Below, in pieces: positions 11,937 to 21,737 of a stretch of DNA of 64,000 nucleotides. This DNA is from Paenibacillus sp. BIC5C1 (lineage in GTDB: Bacteria > Bacillota > Bacilli > Paenibacillales > Paenibacillaceae), in NCBI RefSeq assembly GCF_032399705.1, contig NZ_CP135922.1, positions 5,642,001-5,706,000 on the forward strand, written 5' to 3'. The notes under the pieces were generated by a model. That model had not been told where the DNA came from. It saw only the letters and a list, made by a program, of their open reading frames with translations, and ran no database searches. Position numbers and translations under genes: made by a program. The first letter of the stretch is position 1; every line of letters starts with the position of its first letter.

Positions 11937-12818
11937 TCAGGTCGTTTTCAACGAAGGATATGTATAACACGGATAGCTGCCAAGAACACGTACCTGACAA
12001 TTCAAAGCCTCAATCTCAGCCATGGCTGCGGTAAGCAATACCGAATCTGCACTTTCCTCAACATCAATGTAAAAATAATAACTCCCCAACCTTTTCTTCG
12101 TTGGACGAGATTCCAGTCGGGTCAAGTTCAGCTTCCGCCAGGCAAAAGCCGACAGTACCTGATGCAATGCACCCGGTGCATCTTCAGGCAATGTAACCAG
12201 CAAACTGGTTTTCACATGATCAGGTTCTCGTGATATCTGAACAGGTTCATGGCCAATCAGTACAAAACGTGTATAGTTGTTGTCATGATCGGTAACCCGT
12301 TCAGCCATAATGTCCAAACCATGCTTTTGTGCTGCCAGTCTGGTACCAATCGCGACCCAGCCTTTTCCAGGATTTTTTTTCACAATTTCGACAGCTTCCG
12401 CTGTACTGTTCACACCTTCAAGGTCTGCTCCAGGTGAATGCAGGCGAATAAAATTCTGGCACTGCGGAATCGCTACCGGATGGGACATGATCTTCGTGAT
12501 TTTCCCGAAATCATATTCACCACTCTCTGACCTGAACTCGGAGCCATGCCCAATGACATTCTGGATGGAGGGATACACCCATTCTGCTTGCATCGGAATA
12601 TCCACTTCGTTAACCAGCCAGTCCATATGCAAACTAACAGAGCCTTCAATCGTATTCTCGATGGGTATGACACTATACTGTGACTTTCCACTATCCGTTG
12701 CCCGGAAAACATCAGAAATCAGCTTGGAATGAAGCAATTCCAAAGGCTCCCCATTAAACAGAAAATCTACAGCTTCATGGGAAACCGAGCCTTCAGGTAA
12801 TACTGCAATTCGTTTCAT
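11937..12818 (-). CDS. pheA: Prephenate dehydratase
   Basis: Converts prephenate to phenylpyruvate in phenylalanine synthesis. It has 293 residues: a catalytic domain (about 1-182) with PIENTIEGSV and the TRF motif in NNYTRFVLIG, then a C-terminal ACT domain (about 195-280) with the ESRP motif (TRLESRPTKK) that binds phenylalanine for feedback inhibition. There is no chorismate mutase domain. Its start overlaps the thrB stop by four bases (12815-12818), so it is translationally coupled to the threonine genes. The related regulator gene pheB/thrR lies at the head of this block. Confidence 0.95.
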   Translation of the reverse strand: MKRIAVLPEGSVSHEAVDFLFNGEPLELLHSKLISDVFRATDSGKSQYSVIPIENTIEGSVSLHMDWLVNEVDIPMQAEWVYPSIQNVIGHGSEFRSESGEYDFGKITKIMSHPVAIPQCQNFIRLHSPGADLEGVNSTAEAVEIVKKNPGKGWVAIGTRLAAQKHGLDIMAERVTDHDNNYTRFVLIGHEPVQISREPDHVKTSLLVTLPEDAPGALHQVLSAFAWRKLNLTRLESRPTKKRLGSYYFYIDVEESADSVLLTAAMAEIEALNCQVRVLGSYPCYTYPSLKTT

Positions 12819-13783
12819 GCGTTAACTTCCCCTTTAACTCTGTCCATAAAAGGACTTTCATCTTGATCAGGCAGCACGGTAACACCGTCCAGGTCCGGAT
12901 CCAACCACAATGCAGAGGCAGTGATACCTTCACGGCTCATTGTGTCTATCAAATATTGCTCCAGTTCGAGCTTACGAGTATCATGACGATCTACCAACGT
13001 CAAAAGGGTAGGTCCGGCTCCACTCAATGCAGCCCCCAGGGCTCCGTGACCCACCGCATGTTCCAGGATTTCAGCCATACCAGGTACCAAAGATGCTCTG
13101 TAGGGTTGATGAATCCGATCAGACATCGCCTTTTGAATCATGTCCAATCTCCCACTTGCCAAAGCCGCAACAAGTAAGGAGGATCTGCTTATGTTGTGAA
13201 TGACATCAGACTTGTCAAACTGCTGTGGAATTACATTTCTTGCCTTTGAAGTGGACAACTCGAAGTCCGGTACGATAACCAAAGTCTGCAAATCCTGATG
13301 CGGCTCAATGCGAATATGGTCTACGCGACTTCCATCCCACGCTGCTGTAATGATACCTCCATATAGTGAAGCTCCTACATTATCCGGATGCTTCTCCAGT
13401 GACGTAGCCATGTCCAGAAGCTTGGCATCAGATAATGGAGTATCAATTAATGCATTGGCAGCAGCCAATGCTCCCACGATGGCCGATGCACTACTTCCCA
13501 GACCCCGAGTAAGCGGAATATCGGAATACATGGAAATCTCCAACTCCGGCACGGAAATCCCGGCTTCGTTGAACACCATTTGTGCAACTTCATATATCAA
13601 ATTGGATTTATCTGTTGGCAAACCTGTCAGATGATCTCCATGTAAATGAAATGTTGTCTGCTCAGCCGGTTTCATCTCAAGCCATGCATACAGAGACAAT
13701 GCCATGCCCAGGGTATCAAACCCTGGACCCAGATTGGCTGTACTTGCAGGTACCTTAACAGTTACCCTTTGCTGCAAACTCAT
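12815..13783 (-). CDS. thrB: Homoserine kinase
   Basis: GHMP-family kinase that phosphorylates L-homoserine for threonine synthesis. It has 322 residues. Motif 1 is [15 protein letters not shown] near the N-terminus, the phosphate loop is [15 protein letters not shown] near residues 90-105, and the C-terminal GHMP motif is [12 protein letters not shown]. Four-base overlaps with thrC upstream (13780-13783) and pheA downstream show tight coupling. A GGAG lies about 11 bases before the ATG. Confidence 0.96.
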   Translation of the reverse strand: MSLQQRVTVKVPASTANLGPGFDTLGMALSLYAWLEMKPAEQTTFHLHGDHLTGLPTDKSNLIYEVAQMVFNEAGISVPELEISMYSDIPLTRGLGSSASAIVGALAAANALIDTPLSDAKLLDMATSLEKHPDNVGASLYGGIITAAWDGSRVDHIRIEPHQDLQTLVIVPDFELSTSKARNVIPQQFDKSDVIHNISRSSLLVAALASGRLDMIQKAMSDRIHQPYRASLVPGMAEILEHAVGHGALGAALSGAGPTLLTLVDRHDTRKLELEQYLIDTMSREGITASALWLDPDLDGVTVLPDQDESPFMDRVKGEVNA

Positions 13784-14850
13784 ACGGATTGTTGCTCCAA
13801 TTGTGCAATTGCCGCCATAACCGCTTCTTCAGAATCTTCCACAACAAGTGGCTCAGTCGCTACCGTTTTGATTGCAATATTAGGATCTTTGAGACCATGT
13901 CCTGTCAGTACGCAAACCACAGTCTCTCCGCCTTTAAAGTACCCTTCACTCTTCAGTTTGTATACACCAGCAACGGAAGCAGCGGATGCAGGTTCAGCAA
14001 AAATCCCTTCACGAGCGGCGATTGTACGATAGGCAGTCAGAATTTCTTCGTCAGTTACATAATTAATCTGTCCGCCTGACTCTTCAGCTGCAGCTACTGC
14101 AGTTTTCCAACTTGCCGGATTACCGATTCGAATAGCTGTTGCTACAGTTTCAGGCTCTAGAATCGGTTCACCTTTGACAATCGCCATAGCACCTTCCGCT
14201 TCAAAACCGACCATCCGGGGCAGAGAGTTCGATTTTCCTGCTTCTTTATATTCTTTGAATCCTTTCCAGTAAGCCGAGATGTTGCCTGCGTTACCCACCG
14301 GGATTGCGAGTACATCAGGAGCTTGACCAAGCTGCTCAATCACTTCAAATGCAGCCGTTTTCTGTCCTTCAATTCGGAACGGATTCACGGAGTTCACGAG
14401 CGTGATTGGATGTTTGGCTGTAATTTCACGCACAATTTCCAGTGCACGGTCAAAGTTGCCATTAATCGCAATTACCTTTGCTCCATAGATCATGGCTTGA
14501 GCCAGTTTTCCCAGCGCAATGTTGTTATTCGGGATCAATACGATACAATTCAGACCCGCACGAGCCGCATAAGCTGCTGCTGCTGCTGAAGTGTTACCTG
14601 TCGATGCACACATGATCGTGCGGCTGCCTTCTTCCATCGCTTTAGCAACAGCCATAACCATGCCGCGGTCTTTAAATGAACCTGTTGGATTCAGACCTTC
14701 ATATTTGAAATATAAATTTATACCGAGTTCCTCGGACAGATTCTCCGCATGAACCAGAGGTGTGTTTCCTTCGTGAAGCGTAAGCAGGGGCGTGTTTTCA
14801 TTAACTGGAAGGTGTTCTTTATATGTTTGCAGTAATCCTTGATATCTCAT
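13780..14850 (-). CDS. thrC: Threonine synthase
   Basis: PLP enzyme that turns O-phospho-L-homoserine into threonine. It has 356 residues, the short Bacillus-type form. The PLP lysine is K60 in [10 protein letters not shown], and the phosphate-binding glycine-rich loop is [10 protein letters not shown]. The ATG is preceded by AAAGGAG. It lies 120 bp after hom and overlaps thrB by four bases. An 8-bp-arm palindrome in the hom-thrC gap (14936-14953) may be regulatory. Confidence 0.96.
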   Translation of the reverse strand: MRYQGLLQTYKEHLPVNENTPLLTLHEGNTPLVHAENLSEELGINLYFKYEGLNPTGSFKDRGMVMAVAKAMEEGSRTIMCASTGNTSAAAAAYAARAGLNCIVLIPNNNIALGKLAQAMIYGAKVIAINGNFDRALEIVREITAKHPITLVNSVNPFRIEGQKTAAFEVIEQLGQAPDVLAIPVGNAGNISAYWKGFKEYKEAGKSNSLPRMVGFEAEGAMAIVKGEPILEPETVATAIRIGNPASWKTAVAAAEESGGQINYVTDEEILTAYRTIAAREGIFAEPASAASVAGVYKLKSEGYFKGGETVVCVLTGHGLKDPNIAIKTVATEPLVVEDSEEAVMAAIAQLEQQSV

Positions 14851-14935
14851 TATGGGTAAACTCCTTTGTCGTTAATAATCCGAATATAATTGCATACATC
14901 TATATGGTTAAACGTGTACCTTAAACCTGGACTTA

Positions 14936-14953
14936 GATTTGAAAATTCAAATC
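14936..14953. promoter_or_regulatory. Palindrome in the hom-thrC gap
   Basis: GATTTGAA-AA-TTCAAATC, perfect 8-bp arms with a two-base centre, about 85 bp before the thrC start. It has no T-run and is not a terminator. It could be an operator or a chance A/T palindrome. Confidence 0.35.
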
Positions 14954-14969
14954 GGTATTTGGGGACGTA

Positions 14970-16256
14970 TTATCCTTCTACCCGATACACACTCTTAATG
15001 CGACGAATGACCGCAAGGGATTCAAAGTGTTTCAATACTTTATCCATGCTCGCCTTGCTAGCGTTATGCGTAACGATGATGATCTCAGCATCCGGGTTGT
15101 GCTCATTCGGCTGTTGCACGACTGAAGCCAAGCTGACTTCGTATTCAGCAAAGATTTGTGTAATTTGCGCCAGTACCCCTGCCTTGTCATCCACATGCAG
15201 CAAAATGAAATTTTTCGACATAATGTGCTCGTCACTTTGCAGACGCTTCTGTTTATAAGGTACTATCGCTTTGAGACCATTCACACCCAGCTTTAAGTTT
15301 TTGATCACAGCCACGATATCCGCTACTACAGAAGTTGCCGTCGGAAGCTCCCCTGCACCCGCACCGTAGAACATCGTCTCACCTACAGCTTCGCCATGTA
15401 CATACACTGCGTTGAACACCCCATTGACGGATGCAATCGGATGATTCTGTCTTACCATCGTCGGCTGAACACTTATGGTGATCTCATCATCTCGACGATC
15501 TGCGATACCCAGCAGCTTCATTTCATAACCAAGTCTTTTGGCATACGTAATATCTTCACGGGTTACGGATGTAATCCCTCTAACGGTCACATCTTTCAGT
15601 TCCACATTCGTACGGAAACCCAAAGTACCCAGAATCGCCATTTTGCGAGCTGCATCGAGTCCTTCGACATCCGAGGTTGGATCAGTTTCTGCATATCCAA
15701 GTGCTTGAGCCTCTGCGAGAACCTCTTCATACGAGGCACCTTCCTGACTCATTTTGGTCAAAATAAAGTTCGTTGTTCCGTTCACAATCCCCATAATGCG
15801 GGTAATCCGGTCGGACGAGAAGCCTTCAATCAGCGTGCGGATGATCGGGATACCCCCAGCAACACTCGCTTCGTAGAATACATCACATTGCTTTTCCTGT
15901 GCCTTTGCCAAAATCTCGGAACCGTGCAGAGCCATTAAATCCTTGTTCGCGGTTACGATATGCTTGCCCCGCTCCAGCGCTTCAAGAATGTACTCTTTGG
16001 TCTGATCAATGCCGCCCATAACTTCCACGATAACATCAATATCCGGGTGACGTATGACTTCCCAAGGATCTTCGGTGAGCTTGGCGCGGTCTACAGCAAT
16101 GACACGATCCTTCTCCGTATTCTTCACTGCAATCTTCTCAATAACGATCGGTGATCCAACCTGACTGCTCAGATCCTCCTGATTTCCTTCCACGATGCGA
16201 ACGACCCCTGTACCCACCGTGCCCAGACCCAACAGTCCCACTTTTACTGGCTTCAC
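14970..16256 (-). CDS. hom: Homoserine dehydrogenase
   Basis: NAD(P)-dependent reduction of aspartate semialdehyde to homoserine, the branch point to threonine and methionine. From the GTG at 16256 it has 428 residues: Rossmann nucleotide-binding start VGLLGLGTVGTGVV, a central catalytic domain with VNGTTNFILTKM and EGLDAARKMAILG, and a C-terminal ACT domain (about 350-428, with LLHVDDKAGVLAQI) for allosteric control. The frame is open upstream to 16310, but GGGGGT lies about nine bases before this GTG and the family starts just before this motif. It follows the ACT regulator gene by about 94 bp. Confidence 0.95.
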   Translation of the reverse strand: MKPVKVGLLGLGTVGTGVVRIVEGNQEDLSSQVGSPIVIEKIAVKNTEKDRVIAVDRAKLTEDPWEVIRHPDIDVIVEVMGGIDQTKEYILEALERGKHIVTANKDLMALHGSEILAKAQEKQCDVFYEASVAGGIPIIRTLIEGFSSDRITRIMGIVNGTTNFILTKMSQEGASYEEVLAEAQALGYAETDPTSDVEGLDAARKMAILGTLGFRTNVELKDVTVRGITSVTREDITYAKRLGYEMKLLGIADRRDDEITISVQPTMVRQNHPIASVNGVFNAVYVHGEAVGETMFYGAGAGELPTATSVVADIVAVIKNLKLGVNGLKAIVPYKQKRLQSDEHIMSKNFILLHVDDKAGVLAQITQIFAEYEVSLASVVQQPNEHNPDAEIIIVTHNASKASMDKVLKHFESLAVIRRIKSVYRVEG

Positions 16257-16349
16257 TAACGATCTACCCCCAATGTCTTTTTCTCCTTCACCCCTGTACG
16301 ATTTAACCATACATGCAACTTATTCCTGAACGTTTTAGTAAACGTCTAA

Positions 16350-16787
16350 TTAACCTTGGCCAACAATGCGCGTGCGCCGAACTCCGGGCATATCCTGCAT
16401 CCGATCGAGCATTTCACCGATTTCCCCATGAAGATGTGATGTCTCCACTGAAATGACGACATTGGCTCTTCCCTGGAGCGGGATACTTTGATTAATGGTT
16501 AGCACGTTGGCTCCATAACCAGCTACATGTCCGAGCACACGAGACAATATTCCTGACTGATGCTCCAAATCAATGGAGATCGTTACAATTCGCTCCCGTT
16601 CAAGCTGATTGATCAAATGGATGCCATCCTTGTACTTATAAAAAGCACTCCGGCTTAATCCAACCTGTTCAACAGCCTCATGAACTGTTTTAACATCCCC
16701 GGAAGCCAGCAGTTCTTTTACCTGCATGGTCTTCACCACAGCCTCTGGCAAAATGTCTTCCCGTACTAAGTAATAGCGTTCATTCAC
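16350..16787 (-). CDS. pheB: ACT-domain regulator ThrR/PheB (UPF0735 family)
   Basis: The family name PheB is positional; the B. subtilis protein was later shown to be ThrR, a DNA-binding repressor of threonine-pathway genes. The 145-residue protein has an N-terminal helix-turn-helix-like region (VGLSRSAFYKYKDGI, about 42-57) and a C-terminal ACT domain (about 66-140, with HQSGILSRVLGHV). The start is the GTG at 16787 after GAGGAGAGG; the frame is open to a TTG at 16805. It lies directly before hom and thrCB here, so a regulator sits at the head of the genes it is expected to control. That control is inference. Confidence 0.9.
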   Translation of the reverse strand: MNERYYLVREDILPEAVVKTMQVKELLASGDVKTVHEAVEQVGLSRSAFYKYKDGIHLINQLERERIVTISIDLEHQSGILSRVLGHVAGYGANVLTINQSIPLQGRANVVISVETSHLHGEIGEMLDRMQDMPGVRRTRIVGQG

Positions 16788-16830
16788 AGAACGTCCTCTC
16801 CTCAAAGACTCATGTATTCATATAGTGGAC

Positions 16831-16859
16831 ATTATATAGGATCTATCTCAAAAGGGCAA
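16831..16859 (-). promoter_or_regulatory. Promoter for thrR-hom-thrCB-pheA
   Basis: Minus strand -35 TTGCCC (16854-16859), 17-bp spacer, -10 TATAAT (16831-16836). It lies about 45 bp before the GTG start of the ACT regulator. Confidence 0.6.
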
Positions 16860-16932
16860 TACCTCACATGTCTATTTTTGAAAAACTATTCCTAACAGTA
16901 TACAAGTTTATCCCGCGCGCAGGTAAGGAAAA

Positions 16933-16977
16933 ATAAAAAAAACGCAGAGTAGCGGGTTATCTCCCACTTCTCTGCGT
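16933..16977 (-). terminator. Terminator after obg
   Basis: Hairpin ACGCAGAG...CTCTGCGT with an inner GGGAGATAACCC, followed by eight T residues on the minus strand. It separates obg from the thrR transcription unit. Confidence 0.88.
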
Positions 16978-17018
16978 ATATGTTTTACCCTCTAACTGTA
17001 CATGTTGGCATGACGTCC

Positions 17019-18329
17019 TTAGTAGTAGCTACTGCCTTCCACAAATTCGAACTCAAACTCGCCAATGCGCACAATGGTGCCTTCTTCAGCTCCACGTTTA
17101 CGCAATTCCGCATCCACACCCATATATCGCAATGTACGCGCCAGTTTGAGAATCGCTTCATGCGAATTCAGCTGCATCCGCTTCATCATACGTTCAATCT
17201 TGGCACTTTCGACAACGAAGATTTCATTCTCCCGTACAATACGGAACCCATCGTCCTCTTTTTTGTCCAAACTGTATACTTTGCGTTCAGATAAATCAGC
17301 AACTTCTTCAACCACTGGCTCGTCCGGAATTTGATCCAGCAGATCAGCCGCACGATACAGGAGCTCTTGAATCCCTTTCCGTGTCAGGGACGAAATAGGC
17401 ATAACTTCAATATCCGGTTGAACTTCACGAGCTTTCTGCAAAAACTCTTCCAGATTAGCTTCGGAATCCGGCATGTCCATTTTATTGGCTGCTACAACCT
17501 GCGGTCTCTCAGCGAGGACAGGATTGTACAATTTGAGTTCCTCGTTGATTTTCTGCCAGTCTTCGAACGGATCACGTCCTTCTGAACCAGACATGTCAAC
17601 AACATGAACGATAATACGTGTACGTTCTACGTGACGCAAGAACTCATGTCCAAGCCCAATACCTTCATGAGCACCTTCAATCAGACCAGGCAAGTCGGCC
17701 ATAACAAAGCTGCGACCTTCGCCCACACCAACAACACCCAGGTTAGGAGTAATGGTTGTAAAATGATATGCTCCAATCTTTGGCTTGGCTGCCGAAACAA
17801 CAGACAACAGTGTAGATTTACCGACACTTGGGAAACCAACCAAACCAACATCTGCCATGACCTTAAGCTCAAGTACGATGTAACGTTCTTCGCCTTCTTC
17901 GCCATTTTCGGCAAGTTCCGGTGCTGGATTGTTAGGTGTGGCAAAACGAATGTTTCCCCGTCCGCCCCGTCCGCCACGAGCAACAACAACCTGTTGACCA
18001 TGACGTGTCAAATCAGCCAGTACTTCTCCACTGTCTTCATCCAAAATCACAGTACCTGGTGGAATTCGTACAATCATGTTCTCAGCGTTCGCGCCATGCT
18101 GACTTTTATTACGTCCCTTCTCACCACGAGGGGCCTTGAAGTGACGCTGGTAACGGAAATCCATCAACGTACGCAGACCTTCATCCACACGGAAAATGAT
18201 GTCAGCTCCTCTGCCTCCATCACCCCCGGCAGGTCCGCCGTTCGGTACATACTTCTCACGACGAAACGAAATAATTCCGTCTCCTCCGTCTCCGGCTTTC
18301 ACATAAATCTTCGCTTTATCTACAAACAT
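17019..18329 (-). CDS. obg: Obg ribosome-associated GTPase
   Basis: Essential GTPase in 50S assembly and stress control; needed for sporulation initiation in B. subtilis. It has 436 residues: glycine-rich Obg fold (about 1-158, with [14 protein letters not shown] and [10 protein letters not shown]), G domain with Walker [10 protein letters not shown] (about 165-173), DLPG (about 212-215) and NKMD, then the C-terminal OCT domain (about 355-436). It lies 17 bp after spo0B, the order seen in B. subtilis. A strong terminator follows. Confidence 0.97.
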   Translation of the reverse strand: MFVDKAKIYVKAGDGGDGIISFRREKYVPNGGPAGGDGGRGADIIFRVDEGLRTLMDFRYQRHFKAPRGEKGRNKSQHGANAENMIVRIPPGTVILDEDSGEVLADLTRHGQQVVVARGGRGGRGNIRFATPNNPAPELAENGEEGEERYIVLELKVMADVGLVGFPSVGKSTLLSVVSAAKPKIGAYHFTTITPNLGVVGVGEGRSFVMADLPGLIEGAHEGIGLGHEFLRHVERTRIIVHVVDMSGSEGRDPFEDWQKINEELKLYNPVLAERPQVVAANKMDMPDSEANLEEFLQKAREVQPDIEVMPISSLTRKGIQELLYRAADLLDQIPDEPVVEEVADLSERKVYSLDKKEDDGFRIVRENEIFVVESAKIERMMKRMQLNSHEAILKLARTLRYMGVDAELRKRGAEEGTIVRIGEFEFEFVEGSSYY

Positions 18330-18346
18330 TGGTTAACCCCTTCTTC

Positions 18347-19084
18347 CTATATTCCGCAAGGCATTCTGAATTGTATAAACGTATCCTCAGACGGAAGCTG
18401 CTCCGTTCTGACTTTTTTTCCTTTGAGTACGGCATTGAGCTGCCGCAATGTTTCCGGATCGGGTGTTTGATCCCCATCCAGCCGGACAACCACATCTCCG
18501 TGATCCTGTCCGAAGTTCAAGGTCAGTTTGCGAACCTCTCCCCAAGACGACCGGCCGCCGCCATATTGATAGGCTCGAATCGCATCGGCAATCGCCCCCG
18601 TAAGCGACTCGCCATCCTCGGGAGAGACCAGAGCACTAAGCTGCAACTCTTCCTCTACGACCACATGCAATTCCAGAGCGACTCCACTGGTCCGGAAAGA
18701 TTGAAGATAAAATACGAGTGAAGGAATACCCAATCTGGAGATTCGGCTTTCTTCGTTAACCCGCTCTACTATTCTTTCCACACATTGCACTGATTTATCA
18801 AGTTTGCCCAGTCTAAGATATCCATACAATACCTGAAGATCGTTCATCCAATCATGCCTATGATGATTTAATGATGCAATTGCTGTCTTTTCCATAGATT
18901 GTATGATGGTTCTGCGTTCCGCCTCTGCCTGTCTCTTCATCACATTTACAGAAACAAAAAGCACCGCGACGGACCACAATGCGTATACAGCAATTGAAAT
19001 AATCACTGGATACAGCATAACGAAAACCAAAGGAATCAGAAGTGAACATGCCGCAATCCAGGGCACTCTTTTCCAAGATTTCAT
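18347..19084 (-). CDS. spo0B: Spo0B-like phosphotransferase with membrane anchor
   Basis: Spo0B passes phosphate from Spo0F to Spo0A in the sporulation phosphorelay. The histidine motif LNHHRHDWMNDLQ places the phosphoryl-accepting histidine at about H77. A two-helix hairpin dimerisation region and a degenerate ATPase-like C-terminal domain (about 125-245) follow. Unlike the shorter soluble B. subtilis protein, residues 9-50 hold two hydrophobic segments, so this form is probably membrane-anchored. The ATG at 19084 is preferred over the upstream open frame to 19201 because GGGGAGAAG lies just before it, and the longer form would extend into the preceding terminator. Position before obg supports the call. 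Confidence 0.87.
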   Translation of the reverse strand: MKSWKRVPWIAACSLLIPLVFVMLYPVIISIAVYALWSVAVLFVSVNVMKRQAEAERRTIIQSMEKTAIASLNHHRHDWMNDLQVLYGYLRLGKLDKSVQCVERIVERVNEESRISRLGIPSLVFYLQSFRTSGVALELHVVVEEELQLSALVSPEDGESLTGAIADAIRAYQYGGGRSSWGEVRKLTLNFGQDHGDVVVRLDGDQTPDPETLRQLNAVLKGKKVRTEQLPSEDTFIQFRMPCGI

Positions 19085-19184
19085 GGCTTCTCCCCGTTCT
19101 ACAAAACTCGGTTGGTTTAAACCCCACCGTAACCAAGTATAACATGTCTTTTCTGCCAGTTCATTATCGAATAACCTATAAATA

Positions 19185-19215
19185 CAAAAAGCCTCCGGCA
19201 AAAATGCCGAAGGCT
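19185..19215 (-). terminator. Terminator after rpmA
   Basis: AGCCTTCGGCA-TTTT-TGCCGGAGGCT followed by TTTTTG on the minus strand. It separates rplU-prp-rpmA from spo0B-obg. Confidence 0.88.
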
Positions 19216-19235
19216 CCTTAGGCGGAATGCCGATA

Positions 19236-19547
19236 TTATGCTTCTACTGCAGCTGCTACTGGAGCAACATTCACAGGGTAGATGCTTACTTTTTTACGAT
19301 CGCGTCCCCAACGTTCGAATTTCACAACGCCGTCAACTTTCGCAAACAAAGTGTCATCTTTACCGATACCCACGTTAGTACCTGGGTGAATTTTCGTTCC
19401 GCGTTGGCGAACGAGAATGCTACCACCAGTTACTGTTTGTCCGTCAGCACGTTTAACGCCAAGGCGTTGTGCGTTACTGTCACGACCATTCTTCGTGGAA
19501 CCTACACCTTTTTTCGATGCGAATAACTGAAGATTTAATTTCAACAT
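19236..19547 (-). CDS. rpmA: Ribosomal protein L27
   Basis: Large-subunit protein near the peptidyl transferase centre. It has 103 residues and begins with the Firmicute-specific extension [10 protein letters not shown] followed by [14 protein letters not shown]. The extension is removed by the protease Prp, encoded directly upstream, to expose the mature N-terminus. The rest is conserved ([27 protein letters not shown]). It is the third gene of rplU-prp-rpmA and ends at a terminator. Confidence 0.98.
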   Translation of the reverse strand: MLKLNLQLFASKKGVGSTKNGRDSNAQRLGVKRADGQTVTGGSILVRQRGTKIHPGTNVGIGKDDTLFAKVDGVVKFERWGRDRKKVSIYPVNVAPVAAAVEA

Positions 19548-19570
19548 GATTGGTTGTCCTCCTTCTTTAA

Positions 19571-19900
19571 TTATTTGACTTGCTCTATCTGAATATACTT
19601 TCCGTATGACTCTGCAATATCAGTGAGCATAAGCACCATGGATTCGAGTAGCAATTGTACCTGGGACCAGGTTCCGTCTTTCTCCAACACCGGTAAAGAA
19701 GCGCTTAAAAAGCCATTCTTCATTTTGGCGTCCATTTCGACACCAGTCAGTGTTTCAATCGAATTCACCGTACCCACTGTAACAGCGGATACCCCGGCAC
19801 ATACAATGTCTTCTCCTCGCTTGGCAAAATTAGCATGCCCTTTGATGGAGAAACGATCGATGCTCCCGTCATCATTACGAAAGACTTGAACGATAATCAC
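19571..19900 (-). CDS. prp: Ribosomal-processing cysteine protease Prp
   Basis: Cleaves the N-terminal extension of L27 in Firmicutes. It has 109 residues with the catalytic histidine H22 in [10 protein letters not shown] and cysteine C34 in DIVCAGVSA. It lies between rplU and rpmA, the usual place (ysxB in B. subtilis). Presence of the L27 extension in the next gene confirms the pairing. Confidence 0.95.
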   Translation of the reverse strand: MIIVQVFRNDDGSIDRFSIKGHANFAKRGEDIVCAGVSAVTVGTVNSIETLTGVEMDAKMKNGFLSASLPVLEKDGTWSQVQLLLESMVLMLTDIAESYGKYIQIEQVK

Positions 19901-19913
19901 TTATCGCACCTTC

Positions 19914-20225
19914 TTACGCTTTGATTGCTTCAATAGTTACTTTTGTATACGGTTGACGGTGACCTTGCTTCACATGGTAGTTCTTTTTAGGTTTGTATTT
20001 GTATACAACAACCTTTTGTCCTTTGCCATGTTTCTCCACTTTAGCCGTTACAGTTGCTCCGGAAACCAATGGTGTACCTGCTGTCAAACCTTGATCGTTA
20101 GATACAGCCAGGACACGGTCGAACGTTACGCTTTCGCCATCGTTCGCAGTCAATTTCTCGATGAACAGAACATCGCCCTCTTGGACTTTGTACTGTTTGC
20201 CACCTGTTTCAATAATTGCGTACAT
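19914..20225 (-). CDS. rplU: Ribosomal protein L21
   Basis: Large-subunit protein that binds 23S rRNA. It has 103 residues with the family start [18 protein letters not shown] and the C-terminal [19 protein letters not shown] signature. It is the first gene of rplU-prp-rpmA. A structured leader (20230-20328) precedes it and suggests autoregulation. Confidence 0.98.
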   Translation of the reverse strand: MYAIIETGGKQYKVQEGDVLFIEKLTANDGESVTFDRVLAVSNDQGLTAGTPLVSGATVTAKVEKHGKGQKVVVYKYKPKKNYHVKQGHRQPYTKVTIEAIKA

Positions 20226-20229
20226 TTGC

Positions 20230-20328
20230 CTTGCACCTCCTCATGTCTCAGACTCGCCCGGTCTCAGGTGACAGTGTCCTTGCGGAACTGTTCTTGTACC
20301 CGGCCAGTGCGGTTACAGCATGTGCAAG
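20230..20328 (-). promoter_or_regulatory. L21-type autoregulatory leader RNA
   Basis: The transcript between the promoter and rplU begins with CTTGCAC (20322-20328) and ends with its complement GTGCAAG (20230-20236), immediately next to the AGGAGG ribosome-binding site. This closing helix would affect access to that site. Internal segments GACCGGGCGAGTCT and CACTGGCCGGGTAC can form further stems. Position and architecture match the known Firmicute L21 leader; a covariance search was not possible. Confidence 0.65.
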
Positions 20329-20355
20329 ACCAATAGGCTAAACACATACCTGATG

Positions 20356-20384
20356 ATTATACCACCAACCATACTAAAAATCAA
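20356..20384 (-). promoter_or_regulatory. Promoter for rplU-prp-rpmA
   Basis: Minus strand -35 TTGATT (20379-20384), 17-bp spacer, -10 TATAAT (20356-20361). It overlaps the end of rng and lies just upstream of the L21 leader. Confidence 0.7.
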
Positions 20385-21631
20385 TGCAAAGGCGAAATAT
20401 ATCTTTTGCCTGTCCCATGACAGGAAGAACACGGCTCCACGTAAGGGAGGGTGCTCTCTTCCCGTACTTTCTTACGGGTAAGTTCGAGCAATCCTAGCTT
20501 GGTCCAGCCAATTACAAAAGCCTTAGTTCGATCCTTCTTGAGTTCATTTTCCAGCGCTGCCGCAACTTCATGCCGATTGATCGCTTCCTCCATATCAATG
20601 AAATCCACAATAATCATGCCGCCGATATCCCGAAGACGCATTAAACGGGCGATCTCAACCGCTGCCTGCATGTTCGTCTCCGTTACCGTCTCTTCCAGAC
20701 TGTCACCGCCCGCTCCCGTGTACTTGCCTGTATTGACATCGACTACAGTGAGCGCCTCGGTATGATCAATGACAATATATCCGCCACCAGGTAGCCATAC
20801 CTTGCGGGCAAAATCCTTGTTCAACTGCTCCTGCACACGATAAGCAGTAAAAATGGATTCCTCTCCCTTGTACACCTGTACTTTAGGTTGATGGCCCGGA
20901 CAGATTTCTTCCAGCAAAGCACTCAACTCACGGGCTTGTACTGCGTTGTCCGTTATTACCTCATCGCTGCCAGGCGTATACACATCACGAATGATCCGCT
21001 GAACCATACTGTGATCCCGATGCAGCAGGCTTGGTGAAGGCAAACTATCCGCTTTTTCACGAATCAGACGCCACTGCTCACGTAATGTTTCCAGATCGGC
21101 CTGAATGGCTTCCCTCTGTTCCTCTGCGGATACGGTTCGTATGATAAGCCCCTCTTCGTCCCGTCTCAGTTGTTCACCAAGAGTCTTGAGTCGGGATCGA
21201 TCCCCCTCACGGGCAATTTTCTTGGAGACGGCTACATAATCCGCTAAAGGCATGTAGACAAGCCAGCGGCCAGGTAGCGAATAATGAGTCGTCACCCGGG
21301 CTCCTTTGCTTCCTACTGGCTCCTTCAGGACCTGGACAATTACATCCTGACCTGGACGAAGCAGCTCCGAAATTGAAGGCTTCACTTTGGGTTGTTTCTC
21401 CAGATTGGGATGCAATACATCGTCCACATACAGAAAAGCATTCTTTTTCTGACCGATATCCACAAAAGCAGCTTGCATACCTGGTAACACGTTCACTACC
21501 CGTCCTTTGAAATACGAACCCAGCAGTCCACGCTCGCGTGTACGCTCTGCCATGAATTCTACAGCTTTGCCTTCTTCCAGAAGCGCCATTTGCATGAGGT
21601 TATGTTCATTATGTACAATCATTTGTTTCAT
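20381..21631 (-). CDS. rng: Ribonuclease G (RNase E/G family)
   Basis: Single-strand endoribonuclease of rRNA maturation and mRNA decay. It has 416 residues: an S1 RNA-binding domain (about 35-120), the 5'-sensor/RNase H-like region, a catalytic DNase I-like domain with metal aspartates in VVDVNTGK and IIVDFIDM, and the zinc-link CSSCHGTGK near the C-terminus. There is no long E. coli-type degradosome tail. The ATG at 21631 is chosen (AGAGGTGAAG upstream). It lies between spoIVFB and rplU. B. subtilis lacks an RNase G here as far as I know, so this is a lineage-specific addition to the syntenic block. Confidence 0.94.
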   Translation of the reverse strand: MKQMIVHNEHNLMQMALLEEGKAVEFMAERTRERGLLGSYFKGRVVNVLPGMQAAFVDIGQKKNAFLYVDDVLHPNLEKQPKVKPSISELLRPGQDVIVQVLKEPVGSKGARVTTHYSLPGRWLVYMPLADYVAVSKKIAREGDRSRLKTLGEQLRRDEEGLIIRTVSAEEQREAIQADLETLREQWRLIREKADSLPSPSLLHRDHSMVQRIIRDVYTPGSDEVITDNAVQARELSALLEEICPGHQPKVQVYKGEESIFTAYRVQEQLNKDFARKVWLPGGGYIVIDHTEALTVVDVNTGKYTGAGGDSLEETVTETNMQAAVEIARLMRLRDIGGMIIVDFIDMEEAINRHEVAAALENELKKDRTKAFVIGWTKLGLLELTRKKVREESTLPYVEPCSSCHGTGKRYISPLH

Positions 21632-21737
21632 GGCTTCACCTCTAGAAGACAATTCAATTTAATCCACATCCATTCTGTATCATTGCTATACTCATTGTAC
21701 ATGTATTAACCCAATTCAGGACAGATCCACCAAGATG

